Positions 53,101 to 62,578 of a stretch of 64,000 bases of DNA are shown piece after piece. The translations under genes were made by a program, and so were the position numbers. Each line of letters starts with the position of its first letter. Position 1 is the first letter of the stretch. The DNA comes from Lepidostoma basale (taxonomy: Eukaryota; Arthropoda; Insecta; Trichoptera; Lepidostomatidae), in NCBI GenBank assembly GCA_022606425.2, contig JAHDVF020001041.1, forward strand, positions 1 to 64,000, read 5' to 3'. The notes below the pieces were generated by a model, which was not told the DNA's origin, searched no databases, and saw only the letters and a list, made by a program, of their open reading frames with translations.

Positions 53101-56100
53101 ACTTGCTAAAAACCTACGTACCTGGCATTATTGAGAATTCTGCCAAAATGGAAATATTCTTCTGTATTCTGATTGAGAGCATTCGACTGGGAGATCGCCT
53201 ATTACTTTTTAGCCAAAGTTTATTCACTCTGAATCTCATCGAAGACTTTCTGCAAAGAAATTATATTCCTGGGTCAGACGTACTTTGGGCGAAGAACAAG
53301 AGTTATTACCGTAAGAAAATTATTCAATTCTGTAAACGACTCGTATTATGAAGAATTTTATTCTTTTAAATGTCAACTTTTTACTTATTGTCTATTTTCC
53401 AGGCTTGGATGGGTCCACGAGTGCACTAGAAAGAGAGAAGCTGATTAATGAATTCAACTCCAATCCTAACATCCACCTGTTCCTCGTGTCCACTCGAGCT
53501 GGCTCCCTGGGCATTAACCTTGTCGGAGCTAACAGAGTTATTGTGTTTGATGCCAGCTGGAATCCGTGCCATGACACCCAGGCCGTGTGTAGAGTATACA
53601 GGTAATGTACACCCTATTTTGTAATAAACACATTTTTATTACAATTTCCTTATAAAGCGATTTGGAATTTTCGAGAATAAATTATTTTATAAAATTTGAA
53701 GATTCGAAAAAGCCACGAAGTATAGATATGAACATCCGAGTGACTTTTAGACTTGTTTGTTATTTGTATTGTATTACAATTATCAGAAACAAGAAACAAG
53801 CCGAGTATATAATACATAATATATCGTCCCTTTAGAGGTAAAACTCACTAACCGCAATATTGGGCCAAAACTACTTATGAATACCAATATTCATATTTTT
53901 TCAATCTCTATTCAGGAAAAAATCACTAAGTACATATTTTAATACGTTATTCATTATTGTTTAGGGGTAAAACTCACGATTTGAGCATTTTCGTCAATTG
54001 CCTCCAAGTAAAACTCATTAAATCACTTAATTAGTTTTACCTGGCGACAAAAAATGCAAGCTTTCATTGTTGTTTCACTAAATGCCCGCTGGCGGCGCGG
54101 CGCTTTCGATGTATTGATGACACATTATCATACTTTTCGCGCAATTTGAGTTCAACGGTCATTGTGTTCCTTAATTTGTGTGATTTTTCATAGATAGAAG
54201 AGGTAGTTTATCTTTAAATCTTTTTATTTAGTGTTCCCTCTAGTGTAAGAGTACAATTATCGTGTTCCATTAAAACTTCAGTGTTCATTATTTTAAAAAT
54301 CATTTTTTAAAATGTTTCTCTCAAGAGGAAAGCAAATGTGTTATATGGTGCAAAATCAAGAAAATAATAAAAAGGTAAGGCGTACTTTTCAATAATAATC
54401 CTGACAATAGCGGGGTAATTACTATCTCTAACAGAATGTATTTTTATTATTTCAGGAAGAAATTCAATCAAAGAATGTAAACCGACAACTTCCAGGTAGA
54501 ACATCACCAAATTTGACAACAAGTAATGGTCTGCAACAATTAATTAGTGCTCATAACTATTCTGACTCCGATTTTTCACCCTGTAATTCAGATGAAGAAT
54601 TTGTGCCTCATAATGAGAATGTTTCTGATGGGAGTGGGGTTCAGGATTTAAGTAAAAAAAAACGATGGTCGGGAAAAAATGAAGCAAAGTGGAAAGTTAA
54701 TATTACCAAATCAAACAGATCTCAGTGCCTACCATATTTAAATAAAGCTAAACAATTATCTGCAAAGATGCCAAAGACCATTAATTGTTCTTCTTGCCGC
54801 TATAAATGCACTTCTAACTTTACTGAATAGGAGCGAAAAGACCTGTGTTCTTTGTATTGGTCTCTTGTAGATTTCCGAAGTCAGAAAGATTTTATTTTAA
54901 AATATGGTAAATCTAGTGAGCCCAAAAGAAAATATGTACCACCAAATCATGCAAATGCTCGCAAAAATTCAAAAGCGTACTTTCTCCAAAATAGTAGAGG
55001 ACAGTTCAGAGTATGTTCAACATTTTTTCAAAAAACGTTTTGCATATCGAATGGACCAATCAACACAGCAATGCTTTCAATGAGCACAACAGGTTGCTTT
55101 TCTGGATCTGACAAAAGGGGTAAGAGAGAACCCGGAAACAAAACCCCCATTGAAACATTCAACTTATTATTCCCTTATTGAATTGAATTATTCCCTTGTG
55201 TCGAATCACATTATGTCCGCCAAAAAACTTCACGTAAGTACCTTGATAGCAATTTATCAATATTGAAAATGTACGACCTATACTTAACATTTTGTGGAGA
55301 AAGAAATGTAACCCTTGTCAGTGCCAACACGTACAGAAGAATATTTTGCGTGAATTATAATTATTCCTTTTTCAAACCAAAAAAAGACCAATGCCTAACA
55401 TGCCATAAATACGAAAGTGCAAAAGGGGAAAATAAAAATGAATTAGAGCAGGAATACTCCACACATATTATGCGCAAACAAGATTGCTATAAAGCAAAGC
55501 AGGAAGATAAAGAGAGATCAATAAATGATAAACATTTTAAAACCGTAACATTTGATTTACAGAAAGTACTACAAATACCGTCATCTAACCTTTCACAGTT
55601 TTATTACAGTAGAAAACTCTGTGTCTACAACTTGACGATTTATGAAGGTGACGGAGAAAATTCATATTGTTTCTTCTGGAACGAATTGAATAGAAAACGT
55701 GGCAGCAGCGAAATAGGCTCTATACTTTATAGATATATAAACATTTTGCCTTCCACTGTCACTGAGGTATCTTTATTTTCAGATACATGTGGAGGGCAAA
55801 ATAGAAACCAGCATGTAGCTGCCATACTGCTACATGCTGTAACTACAAGTTCTACACTGCAAGTCATAGAACATAAATTTTTAGAGTCTGGGCATACCTA
55901 CATGGAATGCGATTCGATGCACTCTGCTATTGAAAGCCAAAAGAAAAACAAATCAATTTTTTTGATGGATGATTGGAAAGAAATTTTTCGGCAAGCCAGA
56001 TCTAAACGTGGAAACAATAAGAAAAATGAATACAAAGTCATAGAGATGAAGTATGGAGATTTTTATAATCTACAAGCATTAAGCTCGATTTTAATTAAAA

Positions 56101-59100
56101 ATAGAACAACAGACGAAAAGGGGAGAAAAGTTCAATGGCTGATAATTAAAAATTTAAAATACGAAAAAAGGTCTCCAGGAGTAATATTTTATAAGTATAG
56201 TCATACTGAACCATACAAAAAAATAATTATCTCTGGACGAGGGCGTCGTTCTCAATCGATACAACTTGTGAAAGCTTACGATAGTCTTTTGCCAATTTCA
56301 AAAAACAAGAAACAGGATCTATTAAAACTATGCACCACGGGTAATATACCAGAGGAATTGCACTCTTGGTATAAAAATTGACCATGCGCAGATACGACAA
56401 TAGAACGAGCTCCGGAGCCAGCCGAGGACGAGGAAAGTGCTAATAAAGAAGATTAAAAATTTGGTTTTTATTTAATCGCGTACTTAATATGTTTATAACA
56501 AATAAATTGGAATTTAGTAATATAAAATGATAGTATTTTTGCATATCCTACACTAGAAAAGCTATTATGTATAATATGTTACCATTTTTTCCTGTCCAGG
56601 TAAAAATCACTAAGTGCAAAAAACCTTATATTTAATATAAAATACAAACATACCCCAAATATTTTTATAAAATATTATGTGTTATTTAATTGTTTACAAT
56701 ACTGCAAAAGAAATTTATCGGAATTACATGTATATTTTTTAATATCGCGTGTTGAATGTTTAAACCTCATTATCTCAAAACTACTCCGATGTCACTTAGT
56801 GAGTTTTACCTCTAAAGGGACGATATGTTACATCATTAACACATTATCTGCGGGAATGGTATTTATATCCGTTTACTGGACTGTTCGTGTCTAGTGGGAA
56901 GGGTCTAAATACGAGGGTTGTCCGTAAAATAAGTTTCCCTGTTTGCCACGGGATCCGGTAACACTGGATCGTAGCTTGGTCTTCCCCCTCCACATCCCCA
57001 CCCAGCCGAACTCGCTGCGACGCTCAGTGTCTGTTTGGCAACCGTAAAGAATGGAGCTCCCGATCACATCGCCCGCGAGGTGTAAAGTACGCTCCGTGAT
57101 TCGTTTTGTGTGTGCCAAAGGCCATTCGGCGACGGAAATACGTATGGAGAAATGTGCAAGAGTGTTCAAATGGTGCGCAAGTGGTGCAAAGATTTCAAAG
57201 AAGGGCGCACAAGATATCCATGACGAACAGCGGTCCGGACGGCCATCGGTCAGTGATGAAACGATTGCGAAAGTGGAAGCGGCAATGCTGGCAGATCAAA
57301 GACTGACGGTTCGGGAGCTTAGCGAGATGATCCCAGATGTCAGCAAGACAACTATAGACAAGATCCTAACAGAAAATTTAGGTTATTTGAAGGTTTGTCC
57401 AAGGTGGGTTATACAGCCCGCGTCACCACCGCGCTCATTGAGAAATTTGGATGCGAGATCGTCCTACACCCACCATACAGTCCGGACTTAGCCCCGAGCG
57501 ACTACCATCTCTTCCATGATTTGAAGAAACACCTCGGTGGAACGCATTTTGCAAACTAAGAGGTTCTGATCTACCTTCACGGCCTGGTGGGAGACTTCTA
57601 AAAGAAAACATCTAAAAGATCTTCATTGGCTCAAGTGTCCTGAAAGAATCCAGTATAAACTATGCTGGACGGTTTTTAAAGCGCTTCACGGAATGGCACC
57701 AGCCTATATATCTGAACTTTGTGTTGCTGATAGCCCTAACTTGCGGCAATCTACGCTTCGATCAGCAAACTCCTCGGCAATAGGCAGATTAGTTGAGCTA
57801 AAGCGCAACCCCCGGACAAATTTCGGAGATCGGGCCTTCGAAGTGGCAGGTCCGTCAGCCTGGAATATGCTTCCTGCACGCCTCAGATGCATTGACAATC
57901 CGACAGACTTTAAATCTCACCTAAAAACCCACCTTTTCAAAATATCCCATAAAATGTAAACAACGGTTATCTGATTGCTGGTGTCACATGCAGCTCTCAT
58001 GACTAAAAACATTGTCAAAGCGCCCTTGAGGTGAGCTATTCACGAAAACGGCGCTATACAAATTAGCCTAATTATTATTATTCTATGACCAAGGAATCAA
58101 AAAGATCGTCAACGGGGACTATGTAGAAAAATAGCTGAAAAACTAAGCTTTCCAATGATGTATTGCTCGTTGTAAATAAAAATGGTTTTCATTGTGAAAA
58201 AAAATAGGGTAACTTATTTTATGGATAACCCTCGTACCTTTTTCACAGACTCGGTTAACTATTAAATGTGTATTTTTTACACATAATCTTAGTGACATTC
58301 TTTTATCGCATGTTGAAGTGTATGTACAGTTAAATGTAATTGAATTTCACACTGCTACACTTTACCTGCAGGCAAAGTGATTAATTTGTGCTGTGACCAT
58401 TTATAGAATTTTCCCAAATATTAATGTATACATAATATATTTCCTAGGTATGGGCAGAAAAAGCCCTGCTTCGTGTATCGGCTGGTTATGGACAACTGCC
58501 TGGAGAAGAAGATCTACGACAGGCAGATCAACAAGCAGGGCATGGCGGACCGCGTGGTAGACGAGTGCAACCCTGACGCTGTGCTGTCCATGAAGGAGGT
58601 GACCAACCTGTGCTGGGACAGTGAGGAGAAAGAGGTGGAGTCCAAGGAGCTAGAGAAGGGCTGCGAGGACAAGTACCTGGACGTCATCATGAGGAAGATC
58701 ATTGAGGAGCACGCCAGGACCCTCAGCAAGGAGCCCTTCCAGCACGAGTCTCTGCTGGTGGACCGCAAAGAAAAGAAGCTCTCTAGCGCTGAGAAGAGAC
58801 TGGCGCAGCGAGGGTGACTACATTTCTTCATAATAAAAATTTTACAATTTTAGTTTTTAGAAATAAAATCACACATTTAAATCTTCATATTTCTTACTCC
58901 ACCTTGGTGTTTGTTCTCAATCAAACTAGTTGAAAACTTTTTAATCAAAAGAGTAAATGGTTATATGTTTAGTAACCTTGTTTTTTTGTATTTATGAAAT
59001 ATTATTTAAATAAGGTATATAACGAATTAAATGTTATTGCTAGTCCCCATGGTCGAATTTTCAAATCTATTCAATTTGTATTGTCTCATACAGCATAATG

Positions 59101-62100
59101 TATTTACAGATACGAGCTGGAGAAGAAAGCCGCGGCGAACCCGAAGCCGAGTCTGATGTACCGCACCATACGCACGGCCGACGGGAGTATCATCCAGCGG
59201 CCCGTGGCCTCGGTGCGGCCCATGCCCCACGGGGGCTCCAGCGCGCGCTGGATCCCTGCCGAGGTGTGGCAGCGCCAGGGCATGACTGCCCAGGAGATGA
59301 CTCTGCCATTGGGTATATGTCTACATTTCATTGCAGTCAGTGCGCTCCTTGAATGTTTCAACTGTGAAATCTACTTGTCATTAGTATTCAATTTATTTGA
59401 TTATGAAGTCATTACTGTCAATATAATTATATTGGGTGAAGCCAAGAATGCAGTGAACACAATGGAGTAATAGTGCCAACCCTTATGTATGGAAGTGAAG
59501 CTTGGAGTTGAAAATAGGATGATAGTAGGACAAATGCTGTAGAAATGTCATAACTAAGAGAAAAATAATGTATGATAGAACACCAAATCAAAATATAAGG
59601 TAAGGTCTCTAGTTAGTCTAATATAGTTTGGACATATGGAAAGTTGAAGTTGTTGAAAAATATGTTATGAAAGGTCGGGGAACAATGGAATGACCGAGTT
59701 AATCATTTACTGAATGGCGGCCATGTTCGAAATTGGAAAAGTTACGAGCGTGACTGTCATGATGTATGAAAATAAAGGAAGCTTGAGAGGTTTGTCAGGA
59801 TAGAATAGCGTGGTGCTTAATCCTCTCTGTCCACCCCTTCGGAGTAATGGCATGATGGTAAGTTAGTTGATTATGTCTTCTAATTCTGTTCCCATTCTAT
59901 CCTTTCGGCTGTACTATGCTTGATACCTGTGTGTTGGCACTAGGACTTCATTAGGTATTGGCATCATTGCTTCAGTTCAGCGAACTCTGCATCGAGGTCA
60001 GCTTATAGATGGTCTCGAGTGCAGAGCTCATTTATTTTACAATGCTTAGATATGTAAGATTAAAAAACCTGGCTTCAATTTGTCAGTATTCACACAGATG
60101 TCACAGCCCATCATACATTACATTTTCTCAAATACTTAGGACCTGGTCACCCTCACAGTCATAGCTGCTACTCGCAGAGTTTAGGATATTACTTCATTCA
60201 TTATTGAATAACCGTTTTGTGTATCTCAGATGTGGTCATTCCAACCAACTCCGCGGAGAAGTCTAACATCGTGCTGAAGGCCGGGCAGCGTGTGATGGTG
60301 CTCAAGTCCCCCAAGGGCATCTACATGCAGCTGGAGTCTGGCAAGATCATCGCCATCAAGACCTCCTTCAAGGTGGGCCAGGGCAAGGACGGTGCGCCAG
60401 GAGCCAAGGAGGGTCCCGCCGCCAAGAAAGGTTAGTTGAAAGCATGGAGACAATGTCTATATTTAGTTCACCATCTCTTATCTGATGACAACTTTGTTTT
60501 TAGTTCTACCAAGTCGGCCCGCCAATCTCCCGGGATCTCTGAAGAATAATTCCGCTATAACAGTGATCTCTAAGGGCGGCAGGGCTCCTGTGGGTCTTCA
60601 AAAAGTCATGACGAGGCCCGCCATTCTGCAGAGTAAGCTCGGAGGCACCGTGAGGCCCTTCTCCCCCGGCCAGAGGATCCAGGAGATTAAGATCCGTAGT
60701 GCGCCACCTCCGCCCTCCGCCCGCCCCATCTCTCTTATCCGTGGTCGCGCTCCCCCGCGTCCCAGCAGACCTATCCCTATTCAGAATAAACTAAACATCA
60801 AGATACAGCAAGCCAACGCCACACCCAATACCGTGGTTAATCCAACAGAAACTCCCGAGAACAGGCCAGACAGAGTTTTACCCAAGCCAGATGACAATAT
60901 CAGCCTGGAGCAGAATAATTCTTCTGCAAGTCAAATAGCCCAAGCTAAATCCTCAACTCATTTGGAATCTGATAATGTCAACCCTGAAGACGGATTAGAG
61001 CAAAGTAACGATAGTAGCGATGCTTTTGAGGCTGGAGTTATTCCCAATAAGGCTCTGCGTCCTACCCTCCCAGAAGATGTTGTCTCGGAAGACTCTAGCC
61101 AAGAGAAGACTTATGTGGATTTGTCAGACAGATCGGAATCTAAAATAACAACCAAAACAATTTCCAAAAAGTCACCTACAAAACCGACATCGCCCGTCAT
61201 GACAGACTGTAAGATCCCCATTAAAAAGGGTTTCTCTCCTACAGATGCTGTTAAGTTAGGTTTCATGAACGAGCTTACAATTAAGCGCACATCGGTGCCG
61301 TCAAGTACTTCATTGTCTTCCGCCTTCCCCAATGAGATTACTAAACCAGCTCCTGTGAACTTGATGGCTGATGAAGTGTTCCCCTCTGAAGCTACCCTCT
61401 CTGAGCATAAATTACCTTCTTCGCAGACTTCATCTATTCCTTCTGCCGATGAGAATTCTATGGAAGAGGATATGATGTTTAAGGAGAAGAAAATGTACAA
61501 ACCGAATCTCATTGATCGAAAAGTAAAAATAAATTCTTTGAAGAACTATCGCCATCCTAAATCCATGCAGAAACCTATACCCATACAGTCTGAATTTAAC
61601 ATGGGGATAGTATCTCCTGCCAGCACCTCCAGCACGCCCACTCCTCCCCCGGCGCCGCTGCTGCCCCAGCAGTCCAGCCTTTCTCAATTAGAAAAGACAG
61701 CATCCTCTATCAACCGCAGCGCCAAGCCTGGAGGAATGTCAGACTTCCAGCAGAGTTTAAGCGAAATCACAAAAACTTATTCTCCCGGGCTGACGGAGAG
61801 TCCTTCCGATCAACCAGTCTACAAACCGGGACCTAAATCCCGTAAGAAGAAACCACCGCAGTCTGAAATGGTACCCGATAATGGGGAGATGTTGTCCAAA
61901 CCGATTCCAATAGACACTTCTCTGATGAAGCAGAGCGCTCCTGGGCCGGCTCCTTACCCAGCGAACCCTTATGGGGAGCCCTCCGGGCTTGCGCCCGGCT
62001 TTCCCGATCCTGCCTTCCATCAGCCTCCGCCTGTGGCAGCTGATCCCAACGTGCCCCTTCAACCTTACAACGCATACCCGGGTGAGGACCTTTTTTTGTT

Positions 62101-62578
62101 TTACTACCCTAATTTTAAATTTGTATATTTATTTATTTTATTTGTTTATTTATTCATATAATACACATAACAAATGAAAAACATTTAGGCGACTCATTTG
62201 GACACAAAACGGTGTAACAAAGATAAAACAACGACATGAAACCAAAAAATTATACATATCAGAAGGTATCCAAATATGTCGACGTCAGTGAGGCAGTTAT
62301 TGAAAAAAATAAAATGAAGTGATTTAAAAATCAATTAAAAAAGTGTTGAAAGGAACTTAAATACTTCAATGATATAAAGTATGTGAATGGCTTAATTCTA
62401 ACAAAGAATAATATGATTTGTTTCAGGTTACCCCCCGCCTGCAGGAGCCGGGTATCCTCCGTATCCGGGGGCCCCGTACTACCCGCAGTACACTCCGGCC
62501 CCCGCTCCCTACCCCTCGTACCCGCAGTACCCCCCGTACCCGCCCAACCCCTACCCTGGCTACCCTCCGCAGTGGTAA
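41113..62578 (+). CDS. ARIP4: SNF2-family DNA helicase/translocase, ARIP4 (RAD54L2) type
   Basis: Nineteen exons join in frame to 2,410 aa: 41113-42033, 42763-42989, 43281-43381, 44257-44451, 44602-44732, 45615-45818, 46564-46707, 46816-47173, 47937-48071, 49162-49369, 50783-50948, 51068-51259, 51759-53310, 53403-53601, 58448-58813, 59110-59312, 60230-60430, 60504-62081, 62427-62578. It should be a nuclear ATP-driven chromatin translocase related to ATRX; human ARIP4 binds androgen receptor. An acidic, Ser/Pro-rich N-terminus leads to Walker A HSMGLGKT (555-562), motif II DEGH (777-780), motif III LTGYPLQN and, past a long insert, motifs V-VI ([28 protein letters not shown]). About 440 residues (995-1434) of Pro/Asn/Gln/Tyr-rich then Lys/Glu-rich sequence separate the lobes; an ~80-residue charged insert precedes motif II. 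The C-terminus is Tyr-Pro-rich. The length exceeds human ARIP4 (~1,470 aa). Exon 3 and exon 12 donors (GTTTGC, GTTTGG) are weak. Confidence 0.9.
42440..42545. mobile_element. Hairpin MITE relic in ARIP4 intron 1
   Basis: GAGGCAAAACATGTCACTCT, ACTTCTAGAAAACA and ATTTTCATCAATATTAAAT are the right-arm landmarks of the family at 2614-2768. The left arm is missing or decayed. Confidence 0.5.
43722..43967 (-). pseudogene. Degraded LINE reverse transcriptase fragment, ARIP4 intron 3
   Basis: The minus strand reads [29 protein letters not shown] and [17 protein letters not shown]. The pattern resembles the post-palm region of LINE reverse transcriptases (FCYLG..I...GG...D......A....L..VW......KI..F). 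It is a different family from the RTE-like copies and has no target duplication that I can read. Confidence 0.5.
44783..45545 (-). mobile_element. mariner element, internally deleted (763 bp), ARIP4 intron 5
   Basis: Inverted ends begin TTAGGTTGGGGAAAAAGTAA on the left; the right end, read on the minus strand, begins TTAGGTTGGGGATAAAGTAA. TA duplications lie at 44781-44782 and 45546-45547. A full mariner is about 1.3 kb, so more than 500 bp are missing. What remains codes for the N-terminal DNA-binding part of the transposase on the minus strand. The ends and protein resemble the irritans-type mariners. Confidence 0.92.
44824..45429 (-). pseudogene. mariner transposase N-terminal remnant
   Basis: The minus strand encodes the two helix-turn-helix DNA-binding regions: [55 protein letters not shown]. 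After a frame change it continues [20 protein letters not shown] and DPFLKRMV. The catalytic D,D34D part that should follow is deleted. It cannot encode an active enzyme. Confidence 0.88.
45893..46440 (-). mobile_element. Solo-LTR-like segment, ARIP4 intron 6
   Basis: Read on the minus strand this GC-richer block has the order of a retrotransposon LTR: start near TGTGCAATGTGACC, two CCAATC boxes, a TATA box GAGTATATAAACTAG (complement at 46257-46268), then AATAAA signals 150-350 bases later (complement TTTATT at 46082 and 45929), ending near GTCA. No internal retroviral-type coding region or second LTR is present. I could not read a target duplication, so the limits are approximate. Confidence 0.45.
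47257..47330 (-). mobile_element. RTE-like LINE, terminal fragment, ARIP4 intron 8
   Basis: Five or six CTAA repeats (complement of the TTAG tail) are followed by CCATCACGCCGTCTCCCCG and GGTAGGCAGAAAGAATGGAC, the family's 3' end. Similarity stops after about 75 bp. A different, unassigned GC-rich repeat (47330-47440, contains GCGGGAGACGCGGTGTGATG) follows. Confidence 0.75.
47487..47743. mobile_element. MITE with 37 bp perfect inverted ends, ARIP4 intron 8
   Basis: AATTGAAGACTACAGGGGAA continues as AAACAAGGAATGTCAGT (47487-47523) and is matched exactly in reverse complement at 47707-47743. The outermost AATT is its own reverse complement, so it could be a 4 bp target duplication instead of part of the ends. 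The 180 bp interior is non-coding. Confidence 0.85.
48340..48535 (+). pseudogene. LINE reverse transcriptase fragment, ARIP4 intron 9
   Basis: The plus strand reads [25 protein letters not shown] and [19 protein letters not shown]. These match the conserved RT motifs QAGFR.GRS..D.I..LR and the first catalytic region (Y...IDLE.AFD). A stop replaces the Arg after QAGF, so it is dead. It is from another region of ORF2 than the RTE-like copies. Confidence 0.7.
49455..49931 (+). mobile_element. RTE-like LINE, 5'-truncated copy, ARIP4 intron 10
   Basis: The plus strand reads [32 protein letters not shown] and [15 protein letters not shown] up to a stop just before GGTTAGTTAGTTAGTT. Exact 12 bp target duplications TTTATTTATATA occupy 49443-49454 and 49932-49943. 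A pogo-type MITE begins directly at the end of the right duplication. Confidence 0.92.
49944..50365. mobile_element. Tigger/pogo-type MITE (422 bp), TA target, ARIP4 intron 10
   Basis: The ends are CAGTAGAACATTGTTTATCC on the left and the reverse complement CAGTAGAACGTCGTTTATCC on the right, each flanked by TA (49942-49943 and 50366-50367). CAGTAGAACNNCGNTTATCCGGA ends are typical of Tigger/pogo elements. The minus strand near 50170-50250 retains an Arg/Lys-rich tail ([13 protein letters not shown], interrupted) as expected for the C-terminus of such a transposase. Confidence 0.85.
50645..50740. mobile_element. Hairpin MITE relic in ARIP4 intron 10
   Basis: AAGGTGAAACATGTCATTCC, AATAAAATATAATAACTTGT and ACAGACATTTTGATTTGTAT match the right arm of the family at 2614-2768. 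The left arm is not evident. Confidence 0.5.
53825..56822 (+). mobile_element. 3.0 kb DNA transposon, superfamily uncertain, ARIP4 intron 14
   Basis: The element has perfect 27 bp inverted ends beginning CGTCCCTTTAGAGGTAAAAC and ending in CTCACTAA. ATAT flanks it on both sides (53821-53824 and 56823-56826); because ATAT is self-complementary it can be a 4 bp target duplication or part of the ends. Variants of GTAAAACTCACTAA recur near both ends (about 53934, 53967, 54007 and 56600), probably transposase-binding sites. A two-exon transposase gene on the plus strand fills the interior. A 4 bp duplication would fit Sola elements, but I cannot confirm that. Confidence 0.85.
54312..56381 (+). pseudogene. 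DDE-like transposase, two exons, two in-frame stops
   Basis: Exon 1 (54312-54374) joins in frame to exon 2 (54456-56381) to give about 660 codons, interrupted only by TAG at 54828-54830 and TGA at 55179-55181. Otherwise the frame is intact. An acidic, Ser-rich N-terminus and a Cys cluster (NCSSCRYKC) are followed by a CxxC pair in [12 protein letters not shown]. Candidate catalytic blocks are [21 protein letters not shown] and [17 protein letters not shown], in the spacing expected for a DDE/D nuclease. The SD.CGGQNRN and SGH.Y..CD blocks recall arthropod proteins carrying a domain of unknown function (I think DUF7869). An 11 bp direct repeat (ATTATTCCCTT at 55166 and 55187) spans the TGA stop. 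Confidence 0.75.
57051..57575 (+). pseudogene. mariner transposase, catalytic centre deleted
   Basis: The frame from ATG 57051 reads [40 protein letters not shown] and [17 protein letters not shown]: the N-terminal DNA-binding domain. After [11 protein letters not shown] it jumps, in another frame, to [11 protein letters not shown] and [16 protein letters not shown], the region of the last catalytic Asp. The part holding the first two Asp residues is missing. The final residues ([15 protein letters not shown], stop near 58133) lie beyond the nested LINE. Confidence 0.88.
57600..58080 (+). mobile_element. CR1/L2-like LINE, 5'-truncated, nested in mariner
   Basis: It reads [53 protein letters not shown] and [12 protein letters not shown], the stereotyped C-terminus of CR1/L2/Crack-group ORF2 proteins. 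The 3' UTR ends GGCGCTATACAAATTAGCC followed by an (ATT)n tail. A short duplication TTCT (57596-57599 and 58081-58084) brackets it, exactly splitting the mariner coding sequence before its C-terminus. Confidence 0.85.
59406..59866 (+). mobile_element. RTE-like LINE, 5'-truncated copy, ARIP4 intron 16
   Basis: DNA similarity to the copy at 24149 starts exactly at AAGTCATTACTG and runs to CATGATGGTAAGTTAG. The coding frame is broken by stops and deletions. A 9 bp target duplication TTGATTATG lies at 59397-59405 and 59867-59875. It appears older than the copies at 24149 and 49455. Confidence 0.85.

Larger units (their letters stand above)
56912..58234 (+). mobile_element. mariner element with nested LINE, ARIP4 intron 14
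   Basis: Inverted ends CGAGGGTTGTCCGTAAAATA and, in reverse complement, CGAGGGTTATCCATAAAATA are bounded by TA at 56910-56911 and 58235-58236. Subtracting the inserted LINE (57600-58080) leaves about 840 bp, so the element also lost about 450 bp of its own. It encodes remnants of a mariner transposase distinct from the one at 44783-45545. Confidence 0.92.
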
